Source: Solen grandis (Eukaryota > Mollusca > Bivalvia > Adapedonta > Solenidae). Taken from it: 64,000 nt of DNA. Each line of letters begins with the position of its first letter. Position 1 is the stretch's first letter. Of this stretch, positions 11,735 to 25,500 are shown one piece after another. The translations under genes and the position numbers were made by a program. The notes beneath the pieces were generated by a model. It was not told the origin of the DNA. It searched no databases and worked only from the letters and a program-made list of their open reading frames with translations. Location of the stretch: positions 42,303,126-42,367,125 of the forward strand of contig CM037794.1 of NCBI GenBank assembly GCA_021229015.1, read 5' to 3'.

Positions 11735-14221
11735 ATTTTTATTAGTTAAGACATCAGTACACAGCAACTGATTGACGTTAAGGAAAGAAGGAAATATGTA
11801 GATAATAATCGTAGATCTATAGAATAGCCTGTCAGCGGAAAATATCAAGGCTAGGAATATCCTGGAAATACTAAATCAAACGAGTTAATACATGATCTGT
11901 AAATTGTTTATGAACGTTACATCAATTTCAATTCTTGTATTTACCAAAGTCGTAAACATAGGTACTGGTTATAGCTCCCTTGCTTGGCGCTCAGCATAAT
12001 AAGGGTAGTTCCAGGACTGGTTGGCCCGGTGTCAGGATAAAATGATTGGGTGTGGTATCATGCCAACTGTCTACGGCGTGATACTGTGCAGTGTGACAGC
12101 ACTACATCCGTCTCAAGTAGACATCGTCTCCAAATGACTTAAATACTGTCGGTGGGACATAATAAACAAACAAACAAAATATCCTTGTACTTTAATATTT
12201 ATTTTAGCATAGGAGTCCGTTTGGATTGAGCTGGCAATTATCATTTTGCGAAAATATTTCCGAAGCTCTTTATTCTTATGTTAATGTGTATATAAACATG
12301 AATATCTAAGCAACTTTACTCAATGTTTACAAATGACGTCAACATGCGCCAATGTCGAATTAAATAATAAGCACACATCGTGTGTAGTGATCGGTGTAGT
12401 AAACACTGCCATATATGGCTATCACGTGAATTGGGCGGAGCATAATTTGAAATAACGACATGCGCAGTTCGCTGTAAACTCTCAACAGTTCAATCTCAAT
12501 TAAGTAGACAAGTCTCGCAAAATCCCGTACTCTTAACAAATTAAATCGACCAGGAATTTGAAATTTCGGACTCACTGATTGGATAGAAATTGCGCGCAAA
12601 ATCTAATATAAGAATGAGGATTTCCGGAAATATTTTTGCAAAGGATGATTACCAGCTCAATCCAAACTGACTCCTAAGGAGAGAATAAGATGCTTAAAAT
12701 AAATACTAAAATACAAGGATATTTTGTTTGTTTATTAGGTTTAACGTCCCACCGACAGTATTTAAGTCATTTGGAGACTATGTCTACTTGAGACAGATGT
12801 AGCGCTGTCCCACTGCACAGTATCACGTCGTAGACAGGCATGATACCACACCCAGTCACATTATCCTGACACCCGGCCATCAGACCTGGAACTACCATTA
12901 TTATTCTGAACGCCCAGCAAAGGAGCTATACCAGTACCTATATTTACGACTTTGTTAAATACAAGAAATGAAATTGATATAACGTTCATAAACAACTTGC
13001 AGATCATATATTAAATCGTTTGATTTGGTATTTCCAGGGTATTCCTAGCATTGATTTCTTCCGCTGAGAGCGGCTTTTCTAAACGATTATCATCTACATA
13101 TTTTGTTCTTTTCCTTAACGTCAATCAGTTGCTGTTTTCTGAACTAATAAATAAATAAATAACAGTCATCACACAAATTAGATTTCCGTGCTTCTTGATT
13201 GAAATCTGAAAAAGAAATGAGCCGACGGTCAAAAAACGCGCGAAATTTATGTGTTACATCCATATTTGGAAAGCACGTGTACATGTGGGAATACTTTAAC
13301 AACACGCTAACGTAACAATTTATGGCGCGATCTCCTAATATAGCAGTGACGCAGTAATAGGGCGGGGCAAACTCTAAGTTAGTCAGTGTTTATTAAGAGA
13401 GAATTACCGTTACGCTACGCTCGCTCTGGCTTCTTAACTATTAAATTCTCTCTTAATAAACACTAACTATAACATATATTGTTTTTGATCATGTTAGGAT
13501 TTGTGTTATTGCCCGGATATACGAAATCGCGTGTTAGAGGGCTAAATATGCAAATGAGAGACTGCGAAATACGGTTAATCTATGAAGGAAAGGGACAGGG
13601 ATAGATAATTACTACCATAGTAACTCTAATGTATGTACAATTTTGCACCATTTTCGATTTCCTTTAGTTTTGTATTCACTGCGTAGCCCTATAATAACCG
13701 TACTTCACAACCTCGCTGCATGCACAAAATTTCATACTTCCGCGCAATTATGAGTGCACTCTTAAATTAATCCTGTTTCTGATACATCATATTTTATTCG
13801 AATCATATGGTTTAGTGATGAAGAGTGTATTTATGTCCTTATAATCAAATACGTTTAGTATTTGTTTTGATATGGTTTTATCAATGATGAATTTATTCAT
13901 CAGTGCTGTAATGCTATGATTTAAAAAAAAATGTAACTTGGCTGCCTTGGGTTTTATGAAATATCTTGTATTAAGTGAACAAAGACAACTTATTCAAGAA
14001 AGAGTTATGACTAAACGGAAACAGGGTCGGTAGTCGGCAATATTCGCATTTTCACGGGTCTTAAATCTTTCAAATATCACATTCGATAGGCTTATTCGTT
14101 TATCTCAAATATATTACTTTAAACATCACTTTTTTAGAATTTCCGTTTTTAACTGTTCTTAAAATTAAAATTTAGAAGTCAAAATCTCGGTCGGTTGGTC
14201 TGGCAACTAGAAACACATCTG

Positions 14222-14268
<47 letters not shown>

Positions 14269-14992
14269 TCTTCTTCTTTGAAGAAAAATCAGTTTCTACT
14301 ATTATAAACAATTAAAAATTCACTCTTTTTTAATATTTCGGAAAAAATGCCTTTCTCGAGAAAGACAAACATAACAGCCGTTTGTGCAGTCAACATATTG
14401 TTATTGCTATCATAATAACAATATGGCGACTGCAAAAACGTCTTTTATGTTGCTGCTCAAAAAATCATATTTATCCTGAGAAGGCATTTTTTTTTTTTGC
14501 CAAAATATTGAAAAAGAGTGAAAATTTAATTGTTTATTACATTATTTCTTTTGGAAAATCAATTGTTTATTATATTATTTCCTCTGGAAAATCAATTGTT
14601 TATTATATTATTTCCTTTGGAAAATCAATTGTTTATTATATTATTTCCTTTGGAGAATAAGTTACTAAAAGTTTCCATGTCATTATTCAGATCCACCAGA
14701 CGTGGTCTTGAACTGGGATAATGCCACTTTTAAGTTCACGTGTACAGCGGACGGAAACCCGAACGTGTATACATTTAGTCTCAAGCAATATGTCAACAGT
14801 AAACTTGTGAAAAATCACCCTTTGTCCCGTAGTGGCGGAACAGCAGTTTCAGAGAAGTTAGGTAATAACTATAAGACTACTGGGCTCTACAAGTGTCAAG
14901 TTAATAATTCGGTTGGATTAAAGACAGCTATTAAAGACATTTCGATTGAAGGTAAGTTTTCTTATTGTTCTGCCTGAAAAAGATGTACTGTT

Positions 14993-15023
<31 letters not shown>

Positions 15024-18000
15024 CAGTATTTGAATCTGGTTTGGTGATGAATTGAGGCCGTTGACATTTCAGTCAATGATCGATTAAAGTCGATGAAAAT
15101 ATATGCATTTTTGTACTGCTGATACAAATATCTTTTGTGTATCGATTTTTTCTCTTGAGTCATGTATCTTTTCATTTCACTTTCATCAAATTTACTTACT
15201 TTTTTGCAGCATTATATAATATATGAACTATAACACTATCGATATATATCACTATTGTACATTAGTGTATTCTGTGTTGTAGATCGGCCTGTGTCTGTTG
15301 ACTGGGAAAATGGCCACAATGTTTCTAAAGGACACCCACTCGTGCTTACAGCTAAAATCTACGCAATTCCAAATATCAAAATCAATAACGTGGTCATCTT
15401 TCACAATAACGCTAGTGATTCCATTGACATCACTAAAAATGTCACAGTAGATATTACAAGCGATCAATGTTCTGTCGACTTCGGAGTAAATGTGCAGACC
15501 TCTTGTCAGAAAGTTCACATTCGATTCGAGAAAATGGCTGAAGAGTTCTTCGGGCGAATACAAGTACGAATTTCTAATACTAAAGGAATTGAACTACTAG
15601 AAGGAGATATCAATCCTGAAGGTACGTGGTGTGTATATGTGTAGATACACTCGCCCATGTCAATATTATTTTTTTTTAATTTCCTGGCCTGTATTATGCA
15701 AAACGTTGTATAGATATTCCATTTCTAAAAAACTTGTTGAATAAGGCAACTGAATCGTAAATTTTCCGTAACCCCCCCCCCCAAAAAAAACAACAAAAAA
15801 CACACACAACAAAACACGACTTACCGGTACTCCTTATGAATAAGAATGTTTGATTTTGCATTCGTAAATTTGTTTCCGGTTTCTGAACACGATATGAATA
15901 GTGATAATACTATTAATAGATCAACCGACTTGAAGGTTTTTGAAATCATTGCATAACTTTATGCGAAAATAGCCATTTATTACGTATAAATAGTAACAAC
16001 ATTGTGAGGAAAAAAAACAATTATCTCGTCGATTGAACACTTCCGGTGGAAAAAACAAGTGATGGCACTGGATGCCAAATTGCATGCGAATCAGAAAATA
16101 GTATAGCTCAAATATGTACAAATATGTACAAGAAAAAGTTCGTGCAAAGCAGCAACGTTGCCGGCGAAAAATATTATGTAAACTGAAATATACGCAAGAA
16201 ATGTTTACAACAAGAATTTAGGCGAAAATAACTTTTAACAAAAAACTTTAAAAAGGACTTTTATATATGAATGTCATGTTTCGAATCCTTATGTAACATC
16301 GTTACAGAATAAATGAGACACAAAGCTATCGATTGACAGATTGGTTAAACGAATTCATATTATGTGTGCAAGATATAGTTCAGTCTCACATTAATACACA
16401 CTCCACCACTAGAAAACTTTATATAAAATCGCGAATGTGGTACCAATTTATTCTTTTGCAGTACAATCCCAAACACATCCCACCATTCATTAAGATATCT
16501 AACGTAGTCCACAGTGACTCGCTCCTGTATTTTAGAAAAAAAATCCTACTGTATACATGTATATCAACAAGGGAAGACACAATTTTAGGGGTCGACATGC
16601 TTAAATTCATCTTTTTCCTATCATTCGAATAAATCTATACAATTTACAGGCAGAATTAATAAGATCTGCACTTACCTACCGAAATATACAAACATATCTT
16701 GAAATTTTTTTCCCTTTGTGTGTTTATTCATTTGACATATTCTCGAATCTACCAAAAGAACAACAACCTGGACCAGAGGTGAAAGTACATTTTTGAATGT
16801 TTCGGATTTATACATTGCGACAATGCTCAGGGATATTGCGAATATGTATATTACCATGAAATATTATAACCGCAATATCACTAGAAGAAAGGAAACCATA
16901 TATTTATATGAGCCACCATCAATCCGTCGATCACTGATATGTAAATATTCTTTTTAACTTCCGCTGTTATTTAGGTATGTTTCTTCACATCGTCGAATTC
17001 TGACTTCTTCCGTTTCACTACATGACCATGTAGTGAACACATCGTTGAATTTCCCCGGAATATGCACATAAACAAACTATTTGAAAATTAAATATGGATT
17101 ACTAGTGGAACTCAAAAGAGTTAAAGAATTATGTTTTCCATACTTTTTGATCTGCAAAAAAATAATGTATTAACAATTTGTGTGTTTCATTCTATTTTAA
17201 TTAATAGGTCTAATAAAACAAGAGGGCCATGATGGCCCTAAATCGCTCACCTGAGATAAATAGGTTGACCAAAGGAACATCTGTACCAATTTATTTTAAA
17301 ATCTGGCCAGTAGTTTTGAAGCAGATGATTTTTAAAGTTTTCATTTTTTCCCCTTTTTGTTGCCATTGCAACCAGAGTTCTACATGGATCAAGTTTATTT
17401 TAGCAACTTTTGTGAAGGTTGACCCAAGGTTCATCCCTGCCAAGTTTAATCAAATTCTGTCCAGTGGTTTCAGAGGAGATGTTGTTTAAAGGTTTCTCTA
17501 TATACATATAAGGCAAATAAGCCCCGCCCCTGGCGGCCATGTTTTTTACAGATCGGAATAATTTTAGCAACTTTGGTAGAGGTTGACCCAAGGAACATCT
17601 GTACCAATTTATTTTAAAATCTGGCCAGTAGTTTTGAAGAAGATGATTTTTAAAGTTTTCATTTTTTTTCTTTTTGTTGCCATGGCAACCAAAGTTCTAC
17701 ATGGATCAAGTTTATTTTAGCAACTTTTGTGAAGGTTGACCCAAGGATCATCTCTGCCAAGTATAATCAAATTCTGTCCAGTGGTTTCAGAGGAGATGTT
17801 GTTTAAAGGTTTCTCTATATACATATAAGGCAAATAATACCCGCCCCTGGCGGCCATGTTTTTTTACGGATCGAAATAATTTTAGCAACTTTGGTAGAGG
17901 TTGACCCAAGGAACATCTGTACCAATTTATTTTAAAATCTGGCCAGTAGTTTTGAAGAAGATGATTTTTTAAAGTTTTCAAATTATTTTTCTTTTTATAG

Positions 18001-19717
18001 TCATGGCAACCAGAGTTCTACATGGATCAACTTTATTTTAGCAACTTTTGTAGAGCCTCACCCAAGGAACATTCCTCTTAAGTTTCATTAAATTCTGTCC
18101 AGCGGTTTCAGAGGAGATGTCGTTTAAAGCAAATTGTTGACGACGGACTACTGACGACGCACGACGACGGACGCCAGACGAAGGGCGATCACAAAAGCTC
18201 ACCTTGAGCACTTTGTGCTCAGGTGAGCTAAAAAAGAAACGAAGTAGAGTTATTTTAATAACGTAAGCAATATAACAATGACGTCAATATGCAGAGGTAG
18301 CTGATGATTCTTAGCTTTTCCTCTTTTTTGTTTATGGTAACGCCATCGTGATATTATAGGTTTTATCGTGCCACTAATTACTTCCGGTACGTACCTTGCC
18401 AGTTAATAAATTCCAAGTATTTATCTTGAGGCCATGCGTTTCATTTCAGCCAAGGTCCATTCTTTATCTATTTTATCATCTTCGTGGTTAAAATTCGTGA
18501 CAGGTTTGCTGATGCTGATTATGTTCACCGTGATTGTAAGTTCTGGTTTCCAGAAATATTCGGGATTTTTCATTATCATTCATGATATGACATGTTGTAA
18601 CGATAAATAAATCTCGGGGGTCAATAAAATTTGCATAAATATAAAAAAATGTTACATTGTGTATTTCCCACGTAAAACGAAAAGAAAATATTTGATTTCA
18701 AAAAATAAAGAAAAATTGCGCTGAACCCATGCCCAGTGTTTTCGAAAAATACTTAAATAAGATTTCAGGCCTATACTCAAATATCTGCTCATCTTTAAGT
18801 TTAAACTTTGTTATGATATTTGAGCAGTCTTCCTGGACACAAAAGTCATGCTTAAGCTTAGCTTAAGTTGAGTACTGAAATTGACTTAAGTTGAGAATAT
18901 GCTTAAAAGACGCTGTGAGCCCCCCTCATTGTTGAACATGATAATCATAAAACTTAAATATGAATACGATTTCTTCGAGAACTTTGCGCTTGAATCCAGA
19001 ATTTAACGTTTATGCTTTTAAGGTATTGTCATTTGGTTTCATGATCTATGCTGTCATAAACAATTGGACCCAAAGTTAGTAAATAACCATAACTTTATCT
19101 GCCGGTGTAAAATACTCACAACAATTTTAAAGTTTAACGTTTTATTATTGACGATGGATCAGTTTAAACCATGTTAACAGTTCTGATGCACCAAAATAAA
19201 TCCGTCGTTATGTCACTTTAGAACATGACAGGGTTCCCATGGTCAGGGAAAAGTCAGAGAAAAATGATTTTTTTCAAGGTCAGGGAAAAGTCAGGGAAAT
19301 TTGAAATTGGTCAGGGAAATCTGGAAATTCAGAAAAAGTCAGGAAATTTTACAATCAAGGAATGTCGACCAAACAGCAGGAGGATTATAATAAGGCAATT
19401 TCTTCCATTTGGCTTTTTTTCAGTCAGTTTGAATTGTCAGATTGGCATAATATTAAATAAGTTCCTAATAGCATCCAACTGGCACACCATCATTTCATGT
19501 TTGAAAATAAAAAATATCTAGAAGTAACTTAGTTTTGGAAGATCCGTATTTGCCGCTGGATTTGCGCTTAATCGGGGAATTTAGAGTTTGGTCAGGGAAA
19601 ATTCAGGGAATTTTCCTTTTTCCATTTTGTGGGAACCCTGCATGAGCTTTTCTACATAAAAGCTTCACTTAAATAAACCATTGAGAAAGCGCAATTTACA
19701 ATAACCGCCAAAACATC

Positions 19718-19771
<54 letters not shown>

Positions 19772-22485
19772 AACCCGTCAATAATAAAATCAAAATACAA
19801 GACAAGACATATTTCTTTCATGATTTTAACTCTTGGTTTTGTTATGTTGACTACTCCTCTTGAGAGGTACCATTTTATAAGGGTCCTTAATTTTTTGAAA
19901 GAGTCATTACTTTAAGCTCCGTTTTACCTCAGGTCTAAACAAGTAAAAGATTTGGTACTTTTCACCATCGGAATTCAAATAGATAAGAAACTTATAAATA
20001 AGGGCTTGAATTTATATAACGTGAGAAAGAGTTCCCCATCTTTATAAAGAAGTTTTATTTTTAGCTCACCTGAGCAAAGCTCAGGGTGAGCTATTGTGAT
20101 CCCGTGAGTGTCCGTCGTCCGTCGTGCGGTGTGCGTCGTGAACAATTTAGTGTTTACACTCTATCACCTTCATTGCTTAAGCAATCATCTTCAAACTTTA
20201 TGGCAATGTTTATGACCATAATGTCTCAATAGAGTTCAATTGTTGCTGAGATAGGCCAATTAGGTCAGGAGTTATGCCCCTTTTAACATAAAAAATGCAA
20301 GATTTCACTTTGTTTACTCTCTACCATCATCATTTTTTTAAACAATCATTTTTAAACTTTAAGACAATGTTTGTGACCATAATCTCGCAATCGGGTTCAT
20401 TTATAACTGATATTGGCCAGTTAATATAGGAGTTTTTCCCCTTTCACTATAAAAAAAGCCAGATTTCACTTTCTTTGCACTCTAGCATCTTTATTTCTTA
20501 AGCAATCATCTTTCTCAGGTGAGCGATTAAGGACCATCTTGGCCCTCTTGTTTAGAAAATATTGTTTGTTACATGTATAAGACTTATCATATAATCATAT
20601 ATTACACACGCAGATGACATGGTTATTTTTCATCAATACAGGCCCACCCGATGTTCCAGTAGACTTTCACGTGAGAGATTTAGAACACGAGTCCGTAAAA
20701 TTTGTACTGAAATCCGGATTCTTCAATGGCGCATCCCAGACATTTGTGGTAGAGATAAGGCGAGCAGACAACAGCTCTGAGTGGTCAAATGTATCAACAG
20801 TTTTCGTGGGTCCAGAGAAAGGCGTGGTCAAGGAAATCATGGTCCCCGGTCTCTCACCTGAAACACGATACAAAGCACGAGCTTATGCTTCTAACATTTT
20901 TGACAGAAGCGAATATACAGAACCGGTTTATTTAACAACAAGGGAAGGTACGCTTGATAAGAGAATTCGCTTACGTTTATCTTCTCTTAAAAAGATTGAA
21001 AAAAGCTGAACCGAAAGTTGTTGAAATAATTGCGCAAAAAGGACACTAGATTTCATTAAACGCAATGTCAATACAAAACAGGAAAATGTCAAAATATTAT
21101 CCTACAAAACACTTGTCAGACCTCAGTTGGAGTACTCCTCCACCCTTTGTCACCACACACACAGACCAATATACACATACTGGGTCCAGCGACCCTCAGT
21201 CAGATGGGTCAAGAATGACTACTCAAGACATACAAGTGTCTCAGAACTACAGGACACGCTTGGATGGCACACACTGGAGAGGAGGCGTCAGGATGCCAGA
21301 CTAATCATGTTCTACAAGATCTACTATAATCTTGTAGCTATCCCCCTTCCATACCTGGAAGTTCCAGTAAAGTTATCGCGTCACATGCATCTCCATAGTC
21401 TCCGCCAACCACATGTCAGAACAGACTTCTTTAAATACTCATTTTTCCCATACACTACCACTCTGTGGGATATGTTACCAGAACAAGTTGTAACAGCCAT
21501 ACAAGCAGGCAGTGGTCAAACTCCCCTAGTTACAAGCAGTTAATTCATATTTTATACTTTTATTCTCTACAGCACTGCTGATTTAAACTTTCGTTCTTCT
21601 TTCTTACTATCTGGAAGATATTTCTTCCAGTTTTACTTTTAACTTTCACTTGTGGCGTGCACACCCTGCTCAGTATACTCTATATTAGGCGTGCATCAGT
21701 ATTTATAGTTAGACAGATAGATAATTGTGGAACGGATTGAAGAACTAATGTGAAAACAAATTACGATGAAATACTTTTTTTTTTTAAAACGAGCTGCACA
21801 AGAACTTGTAGTGATGTGTTTTATGGTAAATATATTCTTTGACCTATACATAATTAAAAGAAATGTAAATTAAACAAATTTAAATATAATGGTGTTTACT
21901 TTTTCATATGCAGAGCCCATGAATGCAGGCGCGATAGCAGGAATCGTAATTGGCTTGCTTGTCGTGCTGGTACTCCTTCTTATTGCTGGTTACTTCGTAT
22001 TCAGGTGGAGACGGAAACCAAAAGGTATTTCACTTCCGTTACTAATATCTTCATTTGATATATATATTTTCCCCATTTGATTAAATGTTAATAAGATGAT
22101 ATATCTTCATTTGATGTATATATATTCCCCATAGGATTAAATATCAATAAGATGTTAATATTAAACATAAATCAGCGTGATTTGAATATAATTATACAAA
22201 TATGTAATGAAATTACTGTGTGCGAATAAGTGAAATACTGTACCAAAATTTATAAATAATTCAAACACGGTAAAAAAGCAAACGAAATGGAAAGTTGAGT
22301 AGAAAAACAGACAAAGAGGGCAGATAGATAGATAGACAGACAGGTAGATAGATAGATGTTGTACAATTAAACAGATATACATTGTTTTTTCATTTCAGAG
22401 GCTCCTAAAATGTCGTAAGTACCCGTAATCCTTTTTTTGTTTCTGAAAATATGATAAACAAGTAGATGAAGCCATTAAATCTTAC

Positions 22486-22530
<45 letters not shown>

Positions 22531-25500
22531 CTGGTTTACTGTCTAAGGGAGGTATCCCATGTGTGACTCGTATTTCCCTATTACGGGTTAAACCTCGATC
22601 TGTATGTAAAATTCATGGCGAAATACATGTAACTGTGGCATACCTCGGTATATAATTCATAATTGAAACTAACCATCATTTCAGCCCCAAAACCAAACAT
22701 GTACGCTACGAACAAAATAAAGAACACTAACCCTAACCCAAACACTTACCCTGACCCAAACATTAAACCAAACCAAACACTTACCCTGACCCAAACATTA
22801 AACCAAACCCAAACACTTATCCTGACCCAAACACTTACCCTACCCAAACACTTATCCTGACCCAAACACTTACCCTGACCCAAATCTTAAACCAAACCCA
22901 AACACTTACCCTTACCCAAACACTTACCCTGACCCAAACACTAACCCTAACACAAACACTTACTCATACCCAAACACTTACCCTGACCCAAACACTTACT
23001 CATACCCAAACACTTACCCTAACCCAAACAATTACCCTGACCCAAACACTTACCATGACCCAAACACTTACCCTGACCCAAACAATTACCCTTACCCAAA
23101 CACTTACCCTGACCCAAACAATTACCATGACCCAAACAATTACCCTGACCCAAACACTTACCCTGAACCAAACACTTACCTTGACCCAAACACTAACCCT
23201 TACCCAAAACACTTACCCTGACCCAAACACTTACCCTGACCCAAACAATTACCCTGACCCAAACACTTACCCTAACACAAACAATTACCCTGACCCAAAC
23301 ACTTACCCTGACCCAAACACTTATCCTAACCCAAACAATTACCCTGACCCAAACACTAACCCTTACCCAAACAATTACCCTGATCCAAATACTTACCCTG
23401 ACCCAAACAATTACCCTGACCCAAACACTAACCCTGAACCAAACACTTACCCTGACCCAAACACTTACCCTAACCCAAACACTTACCATGACCCAAACAC
23501 TAACCCTGACCAAACAATACCACTCAAACACTTACTGACCCAAACACTTACCTTGACCCAAACACTTACCCTGAACCAAACACTTACCCTGACCCAAACA
23601 ATTACCCTGACCCAAACACTTACCTTGACCCAAACACTAACCCTGAACCAAACACTAACCCTGACCCAAACACTTACCCTAACCCAAACACTTACCCTGA
23701 CCCAAACATTTACCCTAACCCAAACATTACCCTGACCCAAACATTACCCTGAACCCAAACAATTACCTGACCCAAACACTTACCCTGACCCAAACACTTA
23801 CCCTGACCCAAACACTTACCCTGAACCAAACACTTACCCTAACCAAACACTTACCCTAACCCAAACACTTACCCTAACCCAAACACTTACCCTGACCCAA
23901 ACACTTACCCTGACCCAAACACTTACCCTGACCCAAACAATTGCTCATACCCAAACACTTACCCTGACCCAAACAATTGCTCATACCCAAACACTTACCC
24001 TAACCCAAACAATTACCCTGAACCAAACACTTACCTTGACCCAAACACTAACCCTTACCCAAACACTTACCCTGACCCAAACACTTACCCTGACCCAAAC
24101 ACTTACCCTGAACCAAACACTTACCCTGACCCAAACAATTACCCTGACCCAAACACTTACCAACCAAAAACTTACCCTACCCAAACATTAACACAACCCA
24201 AACACTTACCCTAACCAAAACTTACCTCCCAAACACTTACCCCCCTTACCCTAACCTAAAAACTTACCCAAACATTAACACAATCCAAAACACTTACTCA
24301 TACCCAAACACTTACTCATACCCAAACACTTACTCATACCCAAACACTTACTCATACCCAAACACTTACTCATACCAAAACACTTACTCATACCCAAACA
24401 CTTACTCATACCAAAACACTTACTCATACCCAAACACTTACTCATACCCAAACACTTACTCATACCAAAACACTTACTCATACCAAAACACTTACTCATA
24501 CCAAAACACTTACTCATACCCAAATCCTAACCCAAATAATTACCCTGACCCAAAAACTTACTCATACCCAAAAACTTACCCTGACCCAAACACTTACTCA
24601 TACCCAAACACTTACCCTAACCCAAAAACTTACCCTGACCCAAACACTTACTCATACCAAAACACTTACCCTGACCCAAACACTTACCCTGACCCAAACA
24701 CTTACCCTGACTCAACACTTACTCATACCCAAACACTAACCCTAACCCAAACACTTACTCATACCCAAACACTTACCCTAACCCAAACACTCATACCCAA
24801 ACACTTACCCTGACCTAAATACTTACTCATACCCAAACACTTACTCTGACCTAAATACTTACTCATACCCAAACACTAACCCTGACCTAAACACTTACTC
24901 ATACCCAAACACTTACTCTGACCTAAATACTTACTCATACCCAAACACTTACTCTGACCTAAATACTTACTCATACCCAAACACTTACCCTGACCTAAAT
25001 ACTTACTCATACCCAAACACTTACTCTGACCTAAATACTTACTCATACCCAAACACTTACTCTGACCTAAATACTTACTCATACCCAAACACTTACTCTG
25101 ACCTAAATACTTACTCATACCCAAACACTAACCCTGACCTAAATACTTACTCATACCCAAACACTTACTCTGACCTAAATACTTAATCATACCCAAACAC
25201 TAACCCTGACCTAAATACTTACTCATACCCAAACACTTACTCTGACCTAAATACTTACTCATACCCAAACACTAATCCTGACCTAAATACTTACTCATAC
25301 CCAAACACTTACCCTGACCTAAATACTTACTCATACCCAAACACTTACTCTGACCTAAATACTTACTCATACCCAAACACTTACCCTGACCTAAATACTT
25401 ACTCATACCCAAACACTTACTCTGACCTAAATACTTACTCATACCCAAACACTTACTCTGACCTAAATACTTACTCATACCCAAACACTTACCCTGACCT

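Larger units (their letters stand above)
9980..14690. other. receptor intron dominated by a composite inverted repeat
   Basis: The 4.7-kb intron holds an ATG/GAT microsatellite near 10120-10150, the inverted repeat of 10985-13475, a TG microsatellite at 14225-14262 and a 33-bp tandem repeat at 14530-14661. No exon is recognised. Confidence 0.6.

Noticed and set aside
17229..17981. Repeated frames ([13 protein letters not shown]…, [12 protein letters not shown]…)
   Set aside because: They recur in every copy of the 305-bp module in both orientations, so they are repeat translations, not genes.
19225..19521. 98-residue frame with repeated GKSxK words
   Set aside because: It is inside the CAGGGTTCCCA transposon and reflects its GTCAGGGAAA words.
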